From Actinomycetes bacterium (GTDB lineage Bacteria; Actinomycetota; Actinomycetes; Mycobacteriales; Mycobacteriaceae), in assembly GCA_023460175.1 (NCBI GenBank), contig JAEWRC010000024.1, positions 10,516 to 74,515 of the forward strand: a stretch of DNA of 64,000 nucleotides. Reading direction: 5' to 3'. Below the pieces are notes generated by a model, which had not been told where the DNA came from, ran no database searches, and worked only from the letters and a program-made list of their open reading frames with translations. This document shows positions 26,306 through 33,911 of this stretch, in pieces. Every line of letters begins with the position of its first letter. The first letter of the stretch is position 1. The position numbers and the translations under genes were made by a program.

Positions 26306-26671
26306 CTACAGCGGAGGCGCGTCCGGGCGTGGCGACAATTGCGACAACTTCGGCCGACGCGCAGTGCGCGCGGTCGCAGTCTGATCAGTGAGTGAAGCCA
26401 CCGCCACCGGAGCGGACTCCAGGTAGTGGTAAACCTCTTGGCGGCTCATCAGACCGAAGCGGATCTGCAGGTCCGGATAGCTCAACGCGAACCGATCCGC
26501 GACCAGGCGCAGTTCCTCCGCGTTGGGGTAGTCGCGTTCCTTGATCCGGCGGTAGTAGGTGCTGCTCGAGACCCCGAGTGCGGTGTAGATCGCCTTCGCG
26601 TCGACGTCGCCGTCGAGCAGATAGTCCAGCAGCGCTTTGAGCTGCCGGCCATTCTCATCGGTGCGGGGCAC
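26306..26671 (-). CDS. small helix-turn-helix transcriptional regulator
   Basis: This protein of 121 residues has a central phage-repressor/XRE-like helix-turn-helix (residues about 15-75: KAIYTALGVSSSTYYRRIKERDYPNAEELRLVADRF) and a disordered Pro/Arg-rich tail. The frame opens at 26728, but the GTG at 26671 (VPRTDENGRQL) is a better start because the extension covers the probable promoter. It precedes the membrane protein at 25.5 kb and is divergent from the gene at 26769. The intergenic segment carries a perfect inverted repeat at 26734-26747 and two TTGACA-type repeats, so autoregulation is plausible. The regulated function is unknown. Confidence 0.65.
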   Translation of the reverse strand: MPRTDENGRQLKALLDYLLDGDVDAKAIYTALGVSSSTYYRRIKERDYPNAEELRLVADRFALSYPDLQIRFGLMSRQEVYHYLESAPVAVASLTDQTATARTARRPKLSQLSPRPDAPPL

Positions 26672-26733
26672 CCGTTCACCATAGACGCGGTTGCGCAGGT
26701 ATTGACATGGTCGTAGGAGTTTTGACACGGCTC

Positions 26734-26747
26734 TCCCAATTTTGGGA
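26734..26747. promoter_or_regulatory. inverted repeat, possible operator in divergent HTH/orphan-gene promoter
   Basis: TCCCAA, two bases, TTGGGA: a perfect six-base inverted repeat. It lies 22 bases before the ATG at 26769 and 63 bases before the regulator start at 26671. A looser outer pair GTAGG (26713-26717) and CCTAC (26755-26759) surrounds it, and TTGACA occurs twice, 20 bases apart (26702 and 26722). The symmetrical design suits a small HTH repressor. Confidence 0.4.
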
Positions 26748-26768
26748 CAACACGCCTACCGTTGACCT

Positions 26769-27341
26769 ATGCCCGCAACATCCCTGGTTCGTGCGGCCGC
26801 CGCCGCCCGACACAGCACCGACGATGCGCAGTGGCTCACCGACCGCTGGGTCGATCGACACCCCCGGGCCACCGACATGGCGAAGCTGGCCAGCCGCTTG
26901 GACCCCGTCCTGACCGCGGAGGTGATGTCGCCCGGGGTGGCCGGCGGCATCGAGTTCGAGATGGTTCTGCTGGCCGCGCTCGGGCGTGCGATCGCGCGCA
27001 CCGTCGGCCCCGGAGCGTTGACCGTGGCGCTCGATGGCGAGCGATCGTCGCGCCGCACGCGGCTGGAGTGCAGCGACCTGCGCGGCCCAGGTCCGGCCGA
27101 CCCGTCGGCCGCGGTGACGCCCGCCGATGCCGCGGCCGCCGGGCACGCCTGGGTGTCCTACCGCTCGACCGTGTCCGGCACCACGCCGCCCGAGGGGTAC
27201 CTGCTGGCCCTGCACGCCCGGCGCGGGGCCGACGTGATCTATCTGAACTGGTGGTACGACACGCGCAGCTTCGATCGGCACACCATCGAGGAGTTCGACG
27301 AGCAGCTGCCGCTGGCGCTGATCGAAGTGGTCTCCAGCTGA
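26769..27341 (+). CDS. orphan protein resembling the C-terminal part of a condensation domain
   Basis: This 190-residue protein was not recognised with confidence. Its last 45 residues (YLNWWYDTRSFDRHTIEEFDEQ region) look like the end of an NRPS condensation/PapA-type acyltransferase domain, where a similar W-Y-D-...-F-...-V pattern occurs. The first half contains no HxxxDG catalytic motif, so an active acyltransferase is unlikely as it stands. It could be a truncated relic of such an enzyme or a small stand-alone partner of the lipid genes. It is divergent from the HTH regulator and ends just before the ileS leader. The ATG start is the first in frame; no clear ribosome-binding site was noted. 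Confidence 0.5.
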   Translation: MPATSLVRAAAAARHSTDDAQWLTDRWVDRHPRATDMAKLASRLDPVLTAEVMSPGVAGGIEFEMVLLAALGRAIARTVGPGALTVALDGERSSRRTRLECSDLRGPGPADPSAAVTPADAAAAGHAWVSYRSTVSGTTPPEGYLLALHARRGADVIYLNWWYDTRSFDRHTIEEFDEQLPLALIEVVSS

Positions 27342-27349
27342 TTTGCCTC

Positions 27350-27377
27350 GCTGTCTAGAATTGGCGCTGTCTAGAAT
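27350..27377 (+). repeat. tandem GCTGTCTAGAAT repeat in the ileS promoter
   Basis: GCTGTCTAGAAT occurs at 27350-27361 and again at 27366-27377, a 16-base period. Each copy ends in TAGAAT, a good -10 hexamer, and contains the palindrome TCTAGA. The second copy would start transcription near 27384, just before the T-box leader. The duplication may provide two start sites or a protein-binding pair. Confidence 0.5.
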
Positions 27378-27383
27378 CGACAC

Positions 27384-27593
27384 AACGGCGCTGATCCGGC
27401 CATCACCGGGGAGCCTTCGGAAGAACCGCCCGCCGCGTCGGGCCCAGTAGAACCGAACGGACACGGCCCGTCACAGCCGAACGAAGTTGAGCGGCGTGCC
27501 TCTGGCGCGCAAGCGGGGTGGTACCGCGGCGCTCGCGCACCGGCGCGACGTCGTCCCCGTGCCGAAGATGCCAGGCACAGGAGACGACGCGCA
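27384..27593 (+). promoter_or_regulatory. translational (class II) T-box riboswitch controlling ileS
   Basis: The leader contains GGTGGTACCGCG at 27517-27528, the canonical T-box sequence that binds the uncharged tRNA 3' end. A short stem I region near 27394-27420 (CATCACCGGGGAG) carries the Ile codon ATC at 27402-27404 as probable specifier, fitting the ultrashort stem I class of actinobacterial ileS T-boxes. A sequestrator hairpin is visible: 27549-27563 pairs with 27574-27589 and buries the AGGAG Shine-Dalgarno (27579-27583). Uncharged tRNA-Ile should free the site and allow ileS translation. The 5' end is estimated from the upstream TAGAAT. Confidence 0.9.
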
Positions 27594-30500
27594 GTGGCCG
27601 ACAGCGGTAGTCCACACACCAGCCCCAACGCCTATCCCAAGTTCAGCGCGGGCGCGCCGAACTTCCCGCAGCTCGAGACCGAGGTGCTGGCGTACTGGGA
27701 CACCGACGACACGTTCCGCGCGTCGATCGCCCGTCGGGAGGGCGCTCCCGAGTACGTGTTCTACGACGGCCCGCCCTTCGCCAACGGTCTGCCGCACTAC
27801 GGGCACCTGCTGACCGGCTACGTCAAGGACATCGTCCCGCGGTACCGCACCATGCGTGGCTACAAGGTCGAGCGCCGCTTCGGGTGGGACACCCACGGCC
27901 TGCCCGCCGAACTCGAGGTGCAGCGCCAGCTGGGCATCACCGACAAGGCCCAGATCGAAGAGATGGGCATCGAGAAGTTCAACGACGCCTGCCGCGCCTC
28001 GGTGCTGAAGTACACCGACGAGTGGCGCGCCTATGTCACCCGCCAGGCCCGGTGGGTCGACTTCGACAACGACTACAAGACCCTCGACCTCACCTTCATG
28101 GAGTCGGTCATCTGGGCGTTCAAGCAGCTGTGGGACAAGGGCCTGGCCTATGAGGGCTTCCGAGTGCTGCCGTACTGCTGGAACGACGAGACCCCGCTGT
28201 CCAGCCACGAACTGCGGATGGACGACGACGTCTATCAGAGCCGCCAGGATCCGGCGATCACCGTGGGCCTTCGGGTCGCCGACGGCCCGCTGGCCGGGGC
28301 GCATCTGTTGGTGTGGACCACCACGCCGTGGACCCTGCCGTCGAACCAGGCGGTGGCGGTCAACCCGGACGTGGACTACGTCGAGGTCGCGGGCCCCGAC
28401 GGGAACCGCTACGTGCTGGCGCAGGCCCGGCTCGCCGCCTACGCCCGGGAGCTGGGCGAGGAACCCGAGATCGTCGGTACCCACACCGGCGCCGACCTGC
28501 TCGGCACGCACTACCTGCCGCCGTTCCCGTACTTCGTCGATACCGACAAGGCGGACAACGCCTTTCAGGTGTTGCGCGGCGATTATGTGACCACCGAGGA
28601 CGGCACCGGCATCGTGCACATGGCGCCGGCCTACGGTGAGGACGACAAGGCCACGACCGACACCGTCGGGGTCGTCCCGGCCACCCCGGTGGACTCCAAG
28701 GGGCGCTTTGACGCGACCGTCCCCGACTACCAGGGCCTGCAGGTCTTCGACGCGAATCCGCAGATCATCCGAGACCTCAAGAACGGCACCGGTTCTGCCG
28801 CCGTCAACGGCGCGGTGCTGCTGCGGCACGAGACCTACGAGCACTCCTATCCGCACTGCTGGCGCTGCCGCAACCCGCTGATCTACCGCGCGGTCTCGTC
28901 GTGGTTCGTCAAGGTGACCGAGTTCCGGGACCGGATGGTGGAGCTCAACCAGGAGATCACCTGGTATCCCGAGCACGTCAAGGACGGCCAGTTCGGCAAG
29001 TGGCTGCAAGGCGCGCGCGACTGGTCCATCTCCCGAAACCGCTACTGGGGCACACCTATTCCGGTCTGGACCTCCGATGACCCGGCGTATCCCCGCATCG
29101 ACGTCTACGGCAGCTTGGACGAACTCGAGCGCGACTTCGGGGTGCGGCCGGACAATCTGCACCGGCCCTACATCGACGAGCTGACCCGGCCCAACCCCGA
29201 TGACCCGACCGGCAAGTCGACGATGCGCCGGATCGAGGACGTCTTCGACGTCTGGTTCGACTCGGGGTCCATGCCGTACGCCCAGGTGCACTACCCGTTC
29301 GACAACCAGGCCTGGTTCGACGGGGGACAGGGCCAGGAGCCGCACTTCCCCGGCGACTTCATCGTCGAGTACATCGGCCAGACCCGAGGCTGGTTCTACA
29401 CCCTGCACGTGCTGGCCACCGCGCTGTTCGACAAGCCCGCGTTCAAGACCTGCGTCAGCCACGGCATCGTGCTGGGCAACGACGGCCAGAAGATGAGCAA
29501 GTCGCTGCGCAACTATCCGGACGTCACCGAGGTGTTCGATCGCGACGGCTCCGATGCCATGCGCTGGTTCCTGATGGCCTCGCCGATCCTGCGGGGCGGC
29601 AACCTGATCGTCACCGAGCAGGGCATCCGCGAGGGCGTGCGCCAGGTGCTGCTGCCGCTGTCGAACGCCTACAGCTTCCTGGCGCTGTACGCGCCGGCGG
29701 TGGGGCAGTGGCGGACCGATTCGCCGCATGTCCTGGACCGCTACATCCTGGCCAAGCTGGCCGTGCTGCGCGACGACCTGACCGCTGCGCTGGACAGCTG
29801 CGACATCTCCGGGGCGTGCGAACAGTTGCGGTCGTTCACCGAGGCGCTCACGAATTGGTATGTGCGGCGGTCGCGTAACCGGTTCTGGGACGAGGATCGC
29901 GACGCGATCGACACCCTGCACACCGTGCTCGAGGTGACGGCTCGGCTGGCCGCGCCGCTGCTGCCGTTGGCGACCGAGGTGATCTGGCGTGGACTCACCG
30001 GCCAGCGGTCGGTGCACCTCACCGATTGGCCCGAGGCCAACCTGCCCACCGACCCCGCCTTGGTGGCGGCCATGGACCAGGTCCGCGACGTCTGCTCGCT
30101 GGGATCCTCGCTGCGCAAGGCCAAGAAACTGCGGGTGCGGCTGCCGTTGCCGAAACTCACCGTGGCGGTGGCCGATCCCGATGCGCTGCGGCCGTTCGCC
30201 GATCTGATCGCCGACGAACTCAACGTCAAGGCGGTCGAGCTGACCGACGACATCGCCAAGTTCGGTCAGTTCGAGCTGACGGTCAACGCCCGCGTCGCCG
30301 GCCCGCGCATCGGCAAGGACGTGCAGGCGGCCATCAAGGCCGTCAAGTCCGGTGCCGGGGTGGTCAACGCCGACGGCACCCTGACTGCCGGACCGGCCAC
30401 GCTGTTGCCCGAGGAGTACAGCTCCAAACTGGTTGCTGCCGAACCTGATTCCACTGCCGCGCTGCCCGATGGGGCCGGCCTGGTGGTGCTGGACCCGACC

Positions 30501-30767
30501 GTGACACCCGAGCTGGAGGCCGAGGGCTGGGCCAAGGACCGGATCCGGGAACTGCAGGATCTGCGCAAGTCGAGCGGCCTCGAGATCTCCGATCGCATCG
30601 TGGTCAGGCTGGCCGTGCCCGCCGACAAGCAGGACTGGGCCCGCACCCATCGGGATCTGATCGCCGGGGAGATCCTGGCGACCAGCTTCGACGTGGTGGG
30701 GGCCGACGAGGTGACCGACGGGGCCGAGATCGGCGACGGCGTGCGGGTCTCGCTGGCCAGGGCCTGA
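27594..30767 (+). CDS. ileS: isoleucyl-tRNA synthetase (eukaryote-like type)
   Basis: This 1057-residue class I synthetase charges tRNA-Ile. The HIGH-type signature is HYGH at residues 68-71 and KMSKS is at 633-637. Between them lies the editing (CP1) domain, and the DWSISRNRYWGTPIPVW block precedes KMSKS. The C-terminal anticodon-binding domain and a tail follow. The length and motif style are those of the eukaryote-like IleS group, which in mycobacteria is known to tolerate mupirocin. The GTG start lies 10 bases after AGGAG, which the T-box leader sequesters. The gene is isolated from the lipid locus by the T-box promoter and matches M. tuberculosis ileS (Rv1536) in position relative to dinX. 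Confidence 0.98.
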   Translation: MADSGSPHTSPNAYPKFSAGAPNFPQLETEVLAYWDTDDTFRASIARREGAPEYVFYDGPPFANGLPHYGHLLTGYVKDIVPRYRTMRGYKVERRFGWDTHGLPAELEVQRQLGITDKAQIEEMGIEKFNDACRASVLKYTDEWRAYVTRQARWVDFDNDYKTLDLTFMESVIWAFKQLWDKGLAYEGFRVLPYCWNDETPLSSHELRMDDDVYQSRQDPAITVGLRVADGPLAGAHLLVWTTTPWTLPSNQAVAVNPDVDYVEVAGPDGNRYVLAQARLAAYARELGEEPEIVGTHTGADLLGTHYLPPFPYFVDTDKADNAFQVLRGDYVTTEDGTGIVHMAPAYGEDDKATTDTVGVVPATPVDSKGRFDATVPDYQGLQVFDANPQIIRDLKNGTGSAAVNGAVLLRHETYEHSYPHCWRCRNPLIYRAVSSWFVKVTEFRDRMVELNQEITWYPEHVKDGQFGKWLQGARDWSISRNRYWGTPIPVWTSDDPAYPRIDVYGSLDELERDFGVRPDNLHRPYIDELTRPNPDDPTGKSTMRRIEDVFDVWFDSGSMPYAQVHYPFDNQAWFDGGQGQEPHFPGDFIVEYIGQTRGWFYTLHVLATALFDKPAFKTCVSHGIVLGNDGQKMSKSLRNYPDVTEVFDRDGSDAMRWFLMASPILRGGNLIVTEQGIREGVRQVLLPLSNAYSFLALYAPAVGQWRTDSPHVLDRYILAKLAVLRDDLTAALDSCDISGACEQLRSFTEALTNWYVRRSRNRFWDEDRDAIDTLHTVLEVTARLAAPLLPLATEVIWRGLTGQRSVHLTDWPEANLPTDPALVAAMDQVRDVCSLGSSLRKAKKLRVRLPLPKLTVAVADPDALRPFADLIADELNVKAVELTDDIAKFGQFELTVNARVAGPRIGKDVQAAIKAVKSGAGVVNADGTLTAGPATLLPEEYSSKLVAAEPDSTAALPDGAGLVVLDPTVTPELEAEGWAKDRIRELQDLRKSSGLEISDRIVVRLAVPADKQDWARTHRDLIAGEILATSFDVVGADEVTDGAEIGDGVRVSLARA

Positions 30768-30811
30768 GGGGCGGCCGCGGCTGCTGACGGCCGACTGCTG
30801 GCTACTGGCGG

Positions 30812-31033
30812 CTAAGCACCGGCGACGCGGGCACCCTGCCCGTCGACCACGACGATGTCACCGGGGCGTAGCTGGCGGCCGCGCCGCAACTCGACCTCGT
30901 CGTTGACGGTCACCAGCCCGTCGGCGATGACGGCCTTGGCGTCGGCACCGGTGTCGATCAGGCCCGCGAGCTTCAGGAACTGCCCGAGCCGGATGGTGGT
31001 GTCCGCACGGATCGGCACTTCCGGATACCTCAT
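30812..31033 (-). CDS. S4-domain RNA-binding protein
   Basis: This 73-residue protein consists almost entirely of one S4 RNA-binding domain (IRLGQFLKLAGLIDTGADAKAVIADGLVTVNDEVELRRGRQLRPGDIV in outline). It resembles the stand-alone YaaA/RqcP-like S4 proteins that act on ribosomes or structured RNA. It begins 19 bases after the end of the 13E12-family gene on the same strand and is convergent with ileS. The exact target is unknown. Confidence 0.82.
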   Translation of the reverse strand: MRYPEVPIRADTTIRLGQFLKLAGLIDTGADAKAVIADGLVTVNDEVELRRGRQLRPGDIVVVDGQGARVAGA

Positions 31034-31052
31034 GAGGACAGGCTAGCCACCC

Positions 31053-32492
31053 TCAGAATGGTGGTGGTTCGGGTGGGGGTTGGGGGTTCAGCGCGTAATA
31101 CTGGGCGTTTTGGTTGCGTTCGTAGTCGATGCGGTAGGCGGTTTGTTGGGCGCGGGTCGTGGTGCGGGTGGGCATGGCGTGGCCGCGGTTCGGTGTTGGT
31201 GGGGGTGCGGCGGGCAGGTCGAGGTGGCCGGTGGAGCGGGTCAGGCTCGGGAACAGCAGGGCGCCATGGGGTTTGGTGCGGTAGGTGTGGCCGGTCGGTG
31301 AGGTCCACGAAATGGTGCCGTCGTGGCGTTGGGTGTCTTTCCACCAGCGTGGCCCGGTGTAGAAAGTTTTCAACAAATGATGTCGACGGCACAAAATTTT
31401 GAGGTTCGACGGGTGGGTCGGCCCGTGCGGCCAGGGCACGGTGTGGTCCACGTCGCAGACTTGGGCGGGGGCGTCGCAGCCGGGGAAGCGGCAGGTCAGG
31501 TCGCGGGCGCGGACGAAGGCGGCCAGTGCGGCGGAGGGGCGGTAGCCGGGTTCGGGGGCACTGTGTTCGCCGGGGTGGGTCAGTTGGAGTTGTTTGGTGG
31601 CGCGTTCGGCGATGTCGGCCAGGGCTTGTGGGCTGAGCACTCCGTAGCCGGGCAGGTAGCCGGTGCCGGCGGCCGGATCCGACAGCACGGTGATGACCAC
31701 CTCGGGTTGTGGCGGGGCGGGGTCGGCCAGGGTGGGGCAGTCGGGCCGGTCGCACTGGCAGGCCAGCGTGGTGGCCCCGACGGACAGGGCGCCGAGGGCG
31801 TCGGCGCGGCGGCGGGCTTTGGTGCGGGGGTCTTGGGGGCACACGGAGTCGGCGAGGGTGTTGAGGCGGGTGTCGAAGGCGATGGCGTCGGGGGCGGCGA
31901 CGGTGCCCCAGATTTCGGCGTTTCCGTCGCGGTCGGGGCCGACACCGATCTCACGTTCGTCGGCGGGGGTGCGGGCGGGTTTTTTGGCCAGCCGGTCGAT
32001 GTCGAGGACGCAGGTGTCGATGGCGTCGGTCAGTTTCTTGCGGGACAGGCGGTTCCAGCGGTGGACCTGGCGGGCAACCACTGCATCGAGGGTGGCGACG
32101 TCGGCGTCGTCGAGGATCAGTTCGGTGCGGGCGACGAGGATGGTCAGGACGCGGTAGTCGACCAGGCCGAGGGCGAATTTGGCGGCAGTCTTGGGGAGGC
32201 GCTCGTGCAGGGCGACCGCGACTCGGATCAGGGCGGCGGCCCGAGCCCGGCTGATCCCGAGGGCGCAGGCGACTTCGGCGGTGACTTGTTCGTGGCCGTC
32301 GATGAGCCATTGTTCGCGTTGGTCGGCGTCGACCTCGTGCAGGCGGCGGTCGAATAACTCCGCGATCGCGGCCAGGCGCCGCGCGGCGGTGGCGGCCTCG
32401 AGCCGGGCCGCGCGGCCCATGGCGTCGACCAGAGCGGAAGTGTCCAGGTCACGGACCTGCGTGACCGGCGGCAACACCTCCACTTCGAACAT
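31053..32492 (-). CDS. 13E12-family HNH endonuclease-like protein
   Basis: This 479-residue protein of the mycobacterial 13E12 repeat family (DUF222 plus HNH) is related to REP13E12 proteins of M. tuberculosis. Residues 1-270 form the helical DUF222 region. The HNH nuclease motif lies near 370-420: CRFPGCDAPAQVCDVDHTVPW, then HPSNLKILCRRHH. A Pro-rich tail follows. The frame stays open much further upstream antisense to dinX, but ATG 32492 gives the family N-terminus (MFEVEVLPP). It is divergent from dinX with 48 bases between starts. No terminal repeats were found, so I see no evidence of recent mobility. The biological role of the family is not established. Confidence 0.85.
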   Translation of the reverse strand: MFEVEVLPPVTQVRDLDTSALVDAMGRAARLEAATAARRLAAIAELFDRRLHEVDADQREQWLIDGHEQVTAEVACALGISRARAAALIRVAVALHERLPKTAAKFALGLVDYRVLTILVARTELILDDADVATLDAVVARQVHRWNRLSRKKLTDAIDTCVLDIDRLAKKPARTPADEREIGVGPDRDGNAEIWGTVAAPDAIAFDTRLNTLADSVCPQDPRTKARRRADALGALSVGATTLACQCDRPDCPTLADPAPPQPEVVITVLSDPAAGTGYLPGYGVLSPQALADIAERATKQLQLTHPGEHSAPEPGYRPSAALAAFVRARDLTCRFPGCDAPAQVCDVDHTVPWPHGPTHPSNLKILCRRHHLLKTFYTGPRWWKDTQRHDGTISWTSPTGHTYRTKPHGALLFPSLTRSTGHLDLPAAPPPTPNRGHAMPTRTTTRAQQTAYRIDYERNQNAQYYALNPQPPPEPPPF

Positions 32493-32528
32493 ACGAGCGA
32501 GTATGCCACCGGGGTGTGACAAGAGACC

Positions 32529-32534
32529 TAACAT
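32529..32534 (+). promoter_or_regulatory. -10 box of a probable leaderless dinX promoter
   Basis: TAACAT ends six bases before the GTG of dinX and no Shine-Dalgarno is visible, which fits leaderless transcription. It lies in the 48-base divergent gap shared with the HNH gene. No LexA box was noticed. Confidence 0.42.
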
Positions 32535-32540
32535 CGGTGC

Positions 32541-33905
32541 GTGGATCTGTCGGCCCGCTGGGTGTTGCATCTGGACATGGACGCGTTCTTCGCCTCCGTG
32601 GAGCAACTGACCCGCCCGACCCTGCGGGGCCGCCCCGTACTGGTCGGCGGCCTGGGCGGGCGCGGTGTGGTGGCCGGCGCCAGCTATGAGGCCCGGGTCT
32701 TCGGGGCGCGCTCGGCGATGCCCATGCATCAGGCCCGCCGTCAGGTCGGTGCGGCCGCGGTGGTGCTGCCGCCGCGCGGGGTGGTCTACAGCGTCGCGAG
32801 CAAGCGCGTCTTCGACACCATCCGGGAGATTGTCCCGGTGCTCGAACAGCTGTCCTTCGACGAGGCGTTCGGCGAACCGGCCGCGCTGGTCGGTGCCGAC
32901 GCAGCGGAGGCCGAACGCTTCTGTGAGGACCTGCGGCGCCTGGTCCGCGAACGCACGGGGTTGGTGGCCTCCGTCGGCGTGGGTTCGGGCAAGCAGATCG
33001 CCAAGATCGCCTCGGGCCTGGCCAAACCGGATGGCGTGCGGGTGGTGGGCCGCGACGAGGAAAGGACCCTGCTGAGCGGTCTGCCCGTGCGCAAGCTGTG
33101 GGGGATCGGGCCGGTGGCCGAGGAGAAGCTGCACCGCCTGGGCATCGAGACCGTCGGCGAACTGGCCGCCCTCGAAGGCAGCGAGGTGGCCAGCATCCTG
33201 GGCGTCACCATCGGGCCCGCGCTGCACCAACTGGCACGCGGTATCGACCACCGTCCGGTGGCCGAACGCGCGGAGGCCAAGCAGATCAGCGCCGAATCCA
33301 CGTTCGCCGCCGACCTCATCACGCTGGATCAGTTGCGGGAGGCCACCGGCCCGATCGCCGAGCACGCACATCGCCGCCTCGAGCGCGACGGCAGGGGAGC
33401 ACGCACCGTCACGGTGAAGCTCAAGAAGTCCGATATGAGCACCCTGACCCGCTCGGCCACCCTGCCGTACGCCACCACCGATGTCGCGACGCTGCTGGCC
33501 ACCGCGCGCCGGCTGCTGCTCGACCCGGTCGACATCGGCCCGATCCGCCTGCTGGGCGTGGGCTTTTCGGGGCTGTCCGACGTCCGCCAGGAGTCGTTGT
33601 TCCCCGAGCTCGAGCAGCAGGAGGCCGAACTCGGCGACACCCGCATCCCGGTCGCCCCACCGGAACCCGACTCCGGCGGCTGGCGGATCGGCGATGACGT
33701 CACCCACCCCGAGTTGGGCCACGGCTGGCTGCAGGGCGCCGGCCACGGCGTGATGACCGTGCGATTCGAAACCCGTTGCAGCGGAGTAGGTCCGGCGCGA
33801 ACGTTCCCGGTCGACCACCCTGACATCGTCCGTGCCAACCCGGTCGACAGTCTGGACTGGGCCGACTACCTCAGCGAGCTGGCCGACTACCAGAGCACGC
33901 CGTGA
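32541..33905 (+). CDS. dinX: Y-family DNA polymerase IV (DinX/DinB1)
   Basis: This 454-residue translesion polymerase shows LHLDMDAFFASVE at residues 9-21 (metal ligand Asp12) and LSFDEAF with Asp107-Glu108, completing the Y-family active site. The palm/finger/thumb part ends near 235; the little-finger domain follows. QESLF near residue 352 fits a beta-clamp-binding pentapeptide, and the extension after it (about 100 residues) is longer than in E. coli DinB, as in mycobacterial DinB1. The GTG start is supported by the leaderless -10 box. ansA follows convergently after six bases. The M. tuberculosis equivalent is Rv1537. Confidence 0.93.
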   Translation: MDLSARWVLHLDMDAFFASVEQLTRPTLRGRPVLVGGLGGRGVVAGASYEARVFGARSAMPMHQARRQVGAAAVVLPPRGVVYSVASKRVFDTIREIVPVLEQLSFDEAFGEPAALVGADAAEAERFCEDLRRLVRERTGLVASVGVGSGKQIAKIASGLAKPDGVRVVGRDEERTLLSGLPVRKLWGIGPVAEEKLHRLGIETVGELAALEGSEVASILGVTIGPALHQLARGIDHRPVAERAEAKQISAESTFAADLITLDQLREATGPIAEHAHRRLERDGRGARTVTVKLKKSDMSTLTRSATLPYATTDVATLLATARRLLLDPVDIGPIRLLGVGFSGLSDVRQESLFPELEQQEAELGDTRIPVAPPEPDSGGWRIGDDVTHPELGHGWLQGAGHGVMTVRFETRCSGVGPARTFPVDHPDIVRANPVDSLDWADYLSELADYQSTP

Positions 33906-33911
33906 GAAGTC

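Noticed and set aside
27471..30650. 1059-codon minus-strand frame opposite ileS
   Set aside because: Antisense shadow of an intact synthetase gene with HIGH and KMSKS motifs.
31053..33818. 921-codon minus-strand frame suggesting a longer HNH protein
   Set aside because: The family N-terminus begins at ATG 32492; the rest is antisense to dinX.
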